This document shows positions 1 through 5,219 of a stretch of DNA of 5,219 nt, in pieces. How positions within the stretch are numbered: position 1 is the stretch's first letter; each line of letters begins with the position of its first letter. Origin of the DNA: an uncultured Magnetococcales bacterium (GTDB lineage Bacteria > Pseudomonadota > Magnetococcia > Magnetococcales > Magnetaquicoccaceae); NCBI GenBank assembly GCA_903913345.1, contig CAIWLA010000312.1, positions 1 through 5,219 on the forward strand, read 5' to 3'. The position numbers were made by a program, and so were the translations under genes. A model generated the notes under the pieces. The model was given only the letters and a program-made list of their open reading frames with translations, was not told the origin of the DNA and searched no databases.

Positions 1-591
1 CACGATGCTCATTTTTTCCCGGTAGCGTACCTCTGGCTGGTTCTTGGTCTGTTTGGCGCGCAGGTGCGCCAGAGTGACGATGGCAAAGGGGTTGTCGGAT
101 GTCTCCAGATTGGATAGGTGATCCAGATAATCCAACAACTTTACCGTGTTGAACCTATAGACCACTTCTGACCCAAAGATTTCCTGTCGGTACTCCGAAA
201 CCCGCCAAGACGCTTCTTCATCCGCCAAAATGGCCAAACCGACCACTGGCCTACGGTGCAGGTCGTATGCCCGATACTGACAGGTGTACATTCGCTCCGC
301 AAATTCGGGATCCCGATCTCCTTGCACTTCGACATGGATCAACACCCAAAGTTCATCTCCGTTGAGCAGCCATACCTTGATCAGCATGTCCACTCGGCGA
401 TTTTTGGCTTGCGCCTCTTTCGTAATCCGGTCCAACTCTTTATCCAGGAACTCAGGGTCACGCTGCCAATCGATACCGTCATGCGCTACCGGGAGAAAAA
501 AGGCCAGGAAATCCTTGAAGTATGCCTTCAGGATCTCTTTCCATGGCGAGTCGTACTCGGTCGGTTGGTTTTGATTGTCGTGATCGGTCAT
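1..591 (-). CDS. Rpn-like PD-(D/E)XK nuclease / 'putative transposase' family protein (3' end outside window)
   Basis: The frame is open from an ATG at 589-591 to the left edge, giving 197 residues with no stop, so the C-terminus is missing. Relatives are usually about 300 aa, from memory. An opening W-K-E-I-L-K-A-Y-F block (residues 17-25) is followed by FLDKEL (48-53), RRVD (65-68) and a hydrophobic strand ending HVEVQG (86-91). D68 with E88-x-Q90 fits the active site of PD-(D/E)XK nucleases. A later block, S-D-N-P-F-A followed by TLAHL, is also typical of the group. These proteins are commonly annotated as Rpn recombination-promoting nucleases, transposase_31-like or DUF4351-type. E. coli RpnA is known to cut DNA and raise recA-independent recombination; the role here is inferred. 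The start is supported by AAGGA at 599-603, seven bases upstream. An in-frame stop at 631-633 limits any extension. GC is about 53% in a sampled stretch, lower than in the efflux genes. The family assignment is fairly sure, the cellular role is not. Confidence 0.85.
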   Translation of the reverse strand, partial: MTDHDNQNQPTEYDSPWKEILKAYFKDFLAFFLPVAHDGIDWQRDPEFLDKELDRITKEAQAKNRRVDMLIKVWLLNGDELWVLIHVEVQGDRDPEFAERMYTCQYRAYDLHRRPVVGLAILADEEASWRVSEYRQEIFGSEVVYRFNTVKLLDYLDHLSNLETSDNPFAIVTLAHLRAKQTKNQPEVRYREKMSIV

Positions 592-598
592 GCACACA

Positions 599-603
599 TC
601 CTT
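599..603 (-). promoter_or_regulatory. Ribosome binding site of the Rpn-like gene
   Basis: On the minus strand the bases read AAGGA, followed by a seven-base spacer and the ATG at 589-591. The match and spacing are good and settle the start. It shows the gene has its own translation signal and is not coupled to the HNH remnant, whose frame ends at 643. Confidence 0.65.
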
Positions 604-642
604 GGCAAAGAAATGCAACTCAGTATCGTGTCAACGGAATTA

Positions 643-780
643 CTATTCCACAACAACATCTTTGAATTCCAGATTTGATTTCCCACTATTGCAGGAAGAA
701 CAAAGTATTTGCAGATTGTCAAGAACGGTCTTTCCTCCCTTGCTCCACGGAACAAAGGGTAGCTTCTTCTTGGTATGCAA
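643..780 (-). pseudogene. HNH endonuclease remnant, C-terminal half only
   Basis: Reading the minus strand from 780 gives 45 codons and a TAG stop at 643-645. Residues 11-16 are PWSKGG, 19-27 are VLDNLQILC, and C27-x-x-C30-N31 is followed by GKSN (33-36). This order (P-x-S-K-G-G, then D-N-L-Q-x-L-C-x-x-C-N-x-x-K-S) is the second half of the HNH nuclease fold: the Asn/His helix and one half of a zinc-binding cysteine pair. The frame is closed upstream by TGA at 781-783. There is no ATG in it, and the first cysteine pair is absent. The Asp-His that normally precedes the I-x-P-x-S-K-G-G strand is replaced by Leu-Pro (residues 7-8). I infer a 5'-truncated, decaying gene rather than a working enzyme. 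A programmed frameshift is unlikely, because the other two frames just upstream show no HNH-like residues. GC is about 41% over 601-780, against about 65% in the pump gene next door, suggesting separate ancestry. Confidence 0.75.
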
Positions 781-819
781 TCAAGCGGGACCGAACACTC
801 AGTTAATAAGAAAACCCCC

Positions 820-3800
820 TCATGCCCCACGATGGTTGGCCCGATGCAACCATCCCCCCAGGCGTCGCAAAATCTGCATTAAATCATCAACATAGGTAAA
901 GACCACGGGAATGACCAGCAGGGATAAAAAGGTGGAGGTCAACAGACCACCGATCACCACCACCGCCATGGGGGCGCGGAAGCTCGGTTCCGCCCCCAGG
1001 CCGAGGGCAACCGGCAACATCCCAGCCCCCATGGCAATGGTGGTCATGACAATGGGGCGCGCCCGCTTGTGACAGGCATGGATCACCGCCTCCAGGCGCG
1101 GCATTCCCGCCTCCCGCCGGATCATCACCGCATAGTCCACCAGCAAAATCGAGTTTTTGGTGACAATGCCCATCAACATTAAAATACCGATGATGGCGGG
1201 CATGGAAAAGGCATGACCGGTGGCCAGCAAAGCGACAAAGGCCCCCCCCAGAGAGAACGGCATGGCCGCCAGAATGGTGATCGGCTGCATGAAATCATGG
1301 AACAACAAGACCAGTATCATGTAAATGCAGAGAATCCCGATGGCCATGGCCAGGCCAAAACTGTTGAACAATTCGGCCATCCGTTGGGCATCGCCTTCGG
1401 CGGGATGTCTCACGGAGGGGGGAAGGGTGCGCAACGCGGGCAGGGCCTCCGTCTCCGCGATGACCTGACCAATGACCCGACTGCCCAGTTCCACATCAAC
1501 GGCGGTATTGCGCATCCGGTCCAGACGGTCAATCTGGGCCGGTCCGCTGGCCATGCGGACCTCGGCCACCGCCGACAACGGGACGGTGCCGTGGCGGGCG
1601 GCCACCGGCAGTTGCCGAATGGCGGCCATATCCTGACGCAGACTCTTGTGCAGACGAACCCGGATCGGCACCTGTCGCTGGGGCAGGTTGAGCTTGGCCA
1701 GGAGCACCTTGTACTCGCCGGCGGTGGCCACCCGCACGGCACGGGCGAGGGACTCCGAGGTGATACCCAGATCGGCGGCCCGCCCATAATCGGGCAGAAT
1801 GTGGATTTCGGGTCGCTGAAGGCTCGCCGCCGAGGTGATGTTGCCGATCCCTTTGAGGGTGCGCAGATCATTCTCCAGGGCGTGCAAGGCGGTATCCAAC
1901 GCCACAGGATCATCGCTGGTCAGAGAGACCCGCAACTTGGCCCCCGGCTCGCTGGAGGCAATGGCCACCCGAATGCCGGGCAAGGTTCGCAATTGGGCGC
2001 GAATATCTCCTTCAATCTCCACCTGTTTGCGGCATCTCTGGTTGCGGTGGGTCAGGTTGACCGTCAGCGTGGCCTTGCGGACATCCACACTGGAACCCCC
2101 CCCCAAAGGCCCCTGATCCGCACTGGCCGCCGAACCGACCGCCGCAAAGACCCCGGTGACTTCGGGCATGGCCCGCAACAGACGGATGGCCTGCTGGGTG
2201 ATCTGCTCGGTGGCAGAGAGGGAAGATCCGGGTGCCAGTTCCAGGGTGACGATGGTCTGCCCCCGGTCTGCCACCGGAATGAACCCCTTGGGCAACAGGG
2301 GCACCAGCATCAGGGAGCCGACAAAAAAGGCCACGGCGGCCAACAGGGTGGTCCGGCGGTGGAGGATGCACCACCGCACCCAGCCCAGATAACGGGTGAG
2401 TAACGGGCTGTCCGGCTCCTGTTCCGTGATTGGGCGGAGGATATAGGCCGCCATCATGGGGGTCAGCAGCCGGGCCACCATGAGCGAGACGAGGACCGCC
2501 GCCGCCGCCGTGACCCCAAAAGAGCGAAAAAACTTGCCGGGGATCCCCCCCATGAAGGCCGTCGGCAAAAAGACGGCCACCAGGGTCAGGGTGGTGGCGA
2601 TGACCGCCAGGCCAATCTCATCGGCCGCCTCCATGGCCGCCTGAAAAGGGCTTTTGCCCAGGCGCAGATGCCGGACAATATTCTCGATCTCCACAATGGC
2701 ATCGTCCACCAACACCCCGACCACCAGGGCCAGGGCCAGCAGGGTCAACATGTCCAGGCTGAAACCGGCCTGTTTCATGACCAGAAAGGTGGGAATGATG
2801 GAGAGGGGGAGGGCGGTGGCCGAGACAAAGGTGGCCCGCCAGTCCCGCAAAAACCACCAGACCACCAGAATGGCCAAAAAGGCACCTTCGTAGAGCAATT
2901 CCATCGAGCCGTCAAAATTGTCCTGCACCCGGGCGACAATGTTATACGCTTCGCCAATCTGCACCTGGGGATGGGTGGCCTGAAAGGCCGCCACGGCCTT
3001 GCGGACCGCCTCGGCCACCGTCACTTCACTGGACCCCTTGATGCGGGTGATCTCAAAGGCCACCACCGTTTGACCGTTCAGCAGGGCGATGGTGGTGGGT
3101 TCGGCGATGCCATCGGTGAGGGTGGCCACCTCGGCGAGTGTCACCCGTCGGCCATCCGCCAGGGGAATATCCAGGTTGGCCAGCGGCTCCGCCGAATCCA
3201 CCGCACCAAGGGTGCGAAAGGATTGCACCGCGCTGCCCACATCGCCACGACCGCCGGAGGAGTCCTGTTGCACCCGCTTGAGCTGAGTGGAGACATCGGC
3301 GGAACTGACCCCCAGGGCCGCCATGCGGAGGGGATCCAGGTCAATCTGCACCTCCCGATCCACCCCCCCGATGCGGGCAAACTTGCCCACGCCGGGGACC
3401 GACAGGATGGCCTTGGAGAGATCATTGTCGACAAACCAGGAGAGGTCCGCCACATCCAGGGCGGTGGAGGCCACCGTAAAGGTGATCAATCCCCGGCCAC
3501 TGGTGGTTTTTTTGGAAATGATGGGATTGTTCATCTCCTGGGGCAGATCGTTGCGAACGGTGTCGATGGCGTTGCGTACCTCGTTGAGGGCCACCTCGGC
3601 ATCCTTGTCGATGGAAAATTCCACGGCAATGGTGGCCGCACCATCGGTCACGATGGTCCGCACATGCTCCACTTCGCCCAGCGAGGCGATGGAATCCTCC
3701 ATCTTGCGCACAATCTCGGTCTCCATCTGGGTGGGGGCCGCCCCCTCCATGGTGGCCAGTACCGTGATCACCGGGACTTCAATATCGGGAAAATTCTGGA

Positions 3801-3900
3801 TGCCAAGGGCACGAAAGGATCCCAACCCCAACAGGGTCAGCAGGGCAAACAGCAACACCGCCGGGACAGGATTGCGGATGGACCAGGCGGAGACATTCAT
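820..3900 (-). CDS. RND efflux transporter, HAE1 (AcrB-like) inner-membrane pump
   Basis: This 1026-aa protein is full length for the family (about 1030-1050). It is the inner-membrane part of a tripartite pump that expels hydrophobic or amphiphilic compounds using proton influx. It begins with SIRNPV and TM1 (about residues 11-32), followed by the first periplasmic porter region. TM2-TM4 lie at about 336-402 and include GVLVDDAIVEIEN. The second porter region is about 555-845, and the final membrane block contains GIVTKNSILLVDY. D399 and D400 match AcrB D407/D408, K915 matches K940, R946 matches R971 and T953 matches T978. The relay is therefore intact. The DD pair and overall layout favour HAE1 over heavy-metal (CusA) pumps. 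The ATG at 3898-3900 gives the standard family N-terminus; an in-frame extension to 4026 would be out-of-frame adaptor sequence. No Shine-Dalgarno is visible, and the start overlaps the adaptor stop as ATGA, so translation is probably coupled. The substrate cannot be told from the sequence. Confidence 0.97.
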   Translation of the reverse strand: MNVSAWSIRNPVPAVLLFALLTLLGLGSFRALGIQNFPDIEVPVITVLATMEGAAPTQMETEIVRKMEDSIASLGEVEHVRTIVTDGAATIAVEFSIDKDAEVALNEVRNAIDTVRNDLPQEMNNPIISKKTTSGRGLITFTVASTALDVADLSWFVDNDLSKAILSVPGVGKFARIGGVDREVQIDLDPLRMAALGVSSADVSTQLKRVQQDSSGGRGDVGSAVQSFRTLGAVDSAEPLANLDIPLADGRRVTLAEVATLTDGIAEPTTIALLNGQTVVAFEITRIKGSSEVTVAEAVRKAVAAFQATHPQVQIGEAYNIVARVQDNFDGSMELLYEGAFLAILVVWWFLRDWRATFVSATALPLSIIPTFLVMKQAGFSLDMLTLLALALVVGVLVDDAIVEIENIVRHLRLGKSPFQAAMEAADEIGLAVIATTLTLVAVFLPTAFMGGIPGKFFRSFGVTAAAAVLVSLMVARLLTPMMAAYILRPITEQEPDSPLLTRYLGWVRWCILHRRTTLLAAVAFFVGSLMLVPLLPKGFIPVADRGQTIVTLELAPGSSLSATEQITQQAIRLLRAMPEVTGVFAAVGSAASADQGPLGGGSSVDVRKATLTVNLTHRNQRCRKQVEIEGDIRAQLRTLPGIRVAIASSEPGAKLRVSLTSDDPVALDTALHALENDLRTLKGIGNITSAASLQRPEIHILPDYGRAADLGITSESLARAVRVATAGEYKVLLAKLNLPQRQVPIRVRLHKSLRQDMAAIRQLPVAARHGTVPLSAVAEVRMASGPAQIDRLDRMRNTAVDVELGSRVIGQVIAETEALPALRTLPPSVRHPAEGDAQRMAELFNSFGLAMAIGILCIYMILVLLFHDFMQPITILAAMPFSLGGAFVALLATGHAFSMPAIIGILMLMGIVTKNSILLVDYAVMIRREAGMPRLEAVIHACHKRARPIVMTTIAMGAGMLPVALGLGAEPSFRAPMAVVVIGGLLTSTFLSLLVIPVVFTYVDDLMQILRRLGGWLHRANHRGA
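831..854 (-). repeat. Short perfect inverted repeat at the 3' end of the pump gene
   Basis: GATGGTTG at 831-838 is the exact reverse complement of CAACCATC at 847-854, with an eight-base gap. The repeat lies inside the last codons of the transporter and could fold in the mRNA. A TTTTC stretch follows only about 15-20 bases later, past a G-rich segment, so it does not fit a classic intrinsic terminator. It could be a chance repeat or a weak 3'-end-stabilising hairpin. Confidence 0.3.
3897..3900 (-). other. ATGA stop-start overlap between adaptor and pump genes
   Basis: On the minus strand the pump's ATG (3900-3898) shares bases with the adaptor's TGA (3899-3897). The bases before it (GACAGTCAGGCCAGACCCCA) contain no clear Shine-Dalgarno, which suggests that ribosomes finishing the adaptor re-initiate on the pump. 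Confidence 0.85.
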
Positions 3901-5051
3901 TGGGGTCTGGCCTGACTGTCCGCCTGGGAACCCGCTACCTGCACCCGGTCTCCCTGTTTCAGGAAGGCCCCCCCGGTGGCCACCACCGGGGCGGTGGTCG
4001 CCAGACCGGTGGTGATCTCCACCCACTCCCCCTGTCGCCGCCCGGTGGTCACCTTGCGTTGCTCGATGAGACCCTTTGCATCCACTTCAAATACATAGGT
4101 ATTTCCATCCCGCATCACGACGGCGGATTGGGGCAGCGTCAGGGCGGGGCGGGTGGCGATCTGGATCTCTCCCTGGGCAAACATGCCCGCACGGGCGGGG
4201 CTGTCCGCCGGGAGATCCACATAGGCGATGGCCTTGCGGGTGGCGGGATCCAGGGTGGGTGCCAGCAGACGGATCTCCCCCTCTACCGCCTGGCCGTCCG
4301 AGAGGAGAATACGCGCCTTTTGCCCCGGATGGAGAGACAACAGTTGTTCGGCGGTCAGTTCTGCCCGCCATTCGACGCGCCCCTGGCGCACGAGCCGGAA
4401 CAGTTCTGCGCCCGCCTGGACCACACTGCCCAGGGTGGCGGTGCGCGAGGAGATGATGCCGTCATCCACGGCGTGTATTTCGGTCTGCCGCAGCCGCACC
4501 TCTTCCATCTGCAAGGCGGCCTCGGCGGCCAGCAGGGTGGCCTTTCCGCTCTCTTCGGCGATCAGATATTGATTGATTTGCTGTTCCGAGAGTGCCCCCG
4601 TGCCGGTGACGGCCCGTGCCCGTTTGGCATTGGCCACCGCCTCCGCCAGATTGGCCCTGGCCTTGGCCACGTTGGCGCGTTGCTGTGCCCGACTGGCCAG
4701 GATGGACTCCTGGGAGAGACGCACCAGCCGCTGACCCCGTTTGACGCTCGATCCCACATCGACCGTCAATTCGGTAATGGCCAACCCGCCGATTTCAGCG
4801 GCGACGATGGCCTCTTGCCAGGCGGCAATGGTGCCGCTGCTGTTTTCCACCACTCCCCAGGATTGGCTCTGAGGGGTGACGGTCTGTACCGTCAGGACCG
4901 CCGATGGACCACCCGCCCAGGCAGGAGAGGCGACCAGCAGGGTCAACCATGGCCAAACCATCCAGGAGAGGGGCACCGCACGCCCCCCCCTTGAGTGGGC
5001 CAAAGGGAGGCGAAAAAAGCGGGGGCAAAGGGCAACAAAACGATCGGTCAT
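3897..5051 (-). CDS. RND efflux periplasmic adaptor subunit (membrane fusion protein, HlyD/AcrA-like)
   Basis: This 384-aa adaptor links the RND pump to the outer-membrane channel and is complete. The N-terminus has an Arg-rich stretch to about residue 27, a hydrophobic core (31-41) and a probable signal peptidase I site after ASPAWA (46/47). No lipobox is seen, so it is probably soluble and periplasmic rather than a lipoprotein. The first half-lipoyl domain is about 83-112, with AAEIGG and V-x-x-G-x-x-V-K-R-G-Q. An Ala/Arg/Glu-rich α-hairpin spans about 114-191, and the second lipoyl half is 193-222 (DDGIIS, V-x-A-G). A β-barrel runs about 225-300 (LDPATR, RAGMFA), and the membrane-proximal domain follows (LPQSAVV, about 306-375). 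The ATG at 5049-5051 is preferred over the Met at residue 31, because the latter would leave a signal without positive charges. A Shine-Dalgarno lies just upstream. The gene overlaps both neighbours by four bases. Confidence 0.95.
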   Translation of the reverse strand: MTDRFVALCPRFFRLPLAHSRGGRAVPLSWMVWPWLTLLVASPAWAGGPSAVLTVQTVTPQSQSWGVVENSSGTIAAWQEAIVAAEIGGLAITELTVDVGSSVKRGQRLVRLSQESILASRAQQRANVAKARANLAEAVANAKRARAVTGTGALSEQQINQYLIAEESGKATLLAAEAALQMEEVRLRQTEIHAVDDGIISSRTATLGSVVQAGAELFRLVRQGRVEWRAELTAEQLLSLHPGQKARILLSDGQAVEGEIRLLAPTLDPATRKAIAYVDLPADSPARAGMFAQGEIQIATRPALTLPQSAVVMRDGNTYVFEVDAKGLIEQRKVTTGRRQGEWVEITTGLATTAPVVATGGAFLKQGDRVQVAGSQADSQARPQ

Positions 5052-5219
5052 GACTCACCTTCTTTTAGCGTGGAGGGGGCGGTGGTCTGCCAACCGCCGC
5101 CCAGTGCCTTGTACAGGGTGATCCAGGCGAGTACCTGGTCCCGTTGCAGGGCAATCTCGGTCCGTTCGGCATTGAGAGCGGTCCGTTGTGCCTCTTCCCG
5201 TGTCAACAGGCTGCTCCCG
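5048..5219 (-). CDS. Outer-membrane efflux channel protein (TolC/NodT-type), C-terminal end only
   Basis: The minus strand is open from the right edge (first whole codon at 5218) to a TGA at 5050-5048, giving the last 56 residues. The segment LLTREEAQRTALNAERTEIA, then LQRDQVLAWITLYKALGGGW, is the characteristic C-terminal helix of RND outer-membrane factors of the NodT/OprM group. The closing L-Y-K-A-L-G-G-G-W motif is especially typical. A short polar tail (QTTAPSTLKEGES) follows. The protein should form the trimeric outer-membrane and periplasmic tunnel that the adaptor docks to. The stop overlaps the adaptor start as ATGA, placing this gene first of the three visible genes in the operon. 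Its N-terminus, possible lipobox and promoter lie outside the window. Identification rests on a short but very typical C-terminal motif and on the operon context. Confidence 0.9.
   Translation of the reverse strand, partial: GSSLLTREEAQRTALNAERTEIALQRDQVLAWITLYKALGGGWQTTAPSTLKEGES
5055..5061 (-). promoter_or_regulatory. Ribosome binding site of the adaptor gene
   Basis: AAGGTGA on the minus strand lies just before the ATG at 5051-5049, with the GG about six bases from the start. It sits inside the last codons of the outer-membrane factor gene and supports the long start that gives the complete signal peptide. Confidence 0.65.

Noticed and set aside
582..592. Identical 11-base string gatcggtcatg at the starts of the Rpn-like gene (582-592) and the adaptor gene (5042-5052).
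   Set aside because: Both genes simply begin Met-Thr-Asp. The match does not extend to either side, so it is most likely chance.
606..634. Possible promoter for the Rpn-like gene: perfect TTGACA (minus strand, 629-634).
   Set aside because: The hexamer 17 bases downstream (TCTTTG) is a poor -10 box, and the implied transcript start would fall within the ribosome binding site. The alternative -10 GATACT (622-627) lacks a good -35.
636..649. Small hairpin GGAAT-TACT-ATTCC over the stop codon of the HNH remnant.
   Set aside because: A five-base AT-rich stem with no following T run is too weak to call a terminator.
256..678. 140-codon plus-strand frame over the Rpn-like gene.
   Set aside because: It is antisense to the frame that carries the PD-(D/E)XK signature, and its translation has no domain-like features.
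588..830. 80-codon minus-strand frame across the gap between the pump and the Rpn-like gene.
   Set aside because: It shows no recognisable motif, starts inside the pump gene and overlaps in another frame the HNH signature, which is the meaningful reading of this stretch.
1213..2403. Long open frame on the plus strand, antisense to the pump gene (396 codons); similar ones at 2668-3915 and 3900-4994.
   Set aside because: Their translations are low-complexity, rich in Gly, His and Gln, and show no domain. They are the usual antisense by-product of GC-rich codon use opposite genuine, strongly recognisable efflux genes.
820..4026. Longer form of the pump with a 42-residue N-terminal extension starting at 4026.
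   Set aside because: The extension (rich in Gly, His and Pro) is the adaptor gene read out of frame. Family members begin at the Met encoded at 3900.

Overview
The window comes from a Gram-negative, probably proteobacterial, chromosome. The evidence is a three-part RND efflux operon with outer-membrane, periplasmic and inner-membrane components, and a GC-rich coding style (about 65% in sampled parts of the pump gene). The sequence does not allow a genus to be named. Every gene I can support is on the minus strand, so the window reads from right to left.

Right end to centre (5219 to 820): this is the tail of an outer-membrane factor (TolC/NodT type, only the last 56 residues in the window), then a complete periplasmic adaptor (membrane fusion protein, 384 aa), then a complete HAE1-type RND transporter (1026 aa). 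Both junctions are ATGA overlaps, where the stop codon of one gene shares bases with the start codon of the next. The three genes are therefore almost certainly co-transcribed and translationally coupled. Together they should build one envelope-spanning, proton-driven export pump. The transporter keeps the proton-relay residues (D399, D400, K915, R946, T953). No regulator or promoter for the operon is visible, and both probably lie beyond the right edge.

Left part (819 to 1): just after the pump gene the base composition falls to about 40% GC. Here lies a 45-codon piece that reads as the C-terminal half of an HNH endonuclease, with no start codon or N-terminal part, so it looks like a gene remnant. 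It is followed by a gene with its own good ribosome binding site that runs off the left edge. This gene encodes a PD-(D/E)XK nuclease-like protein of the Rpn/'putative transposase' type. The left part therefore looks like an accessory junction next to a core-type efflux operon.

I found no RNA genes, CRISPR arrays, complete insertion sequences or convincing terminators. I also found no evidence for a wholly new system. The points most worth checking are the HNH remnant beside the Rpn-like gene and the long G tracts inside the efflux genes.
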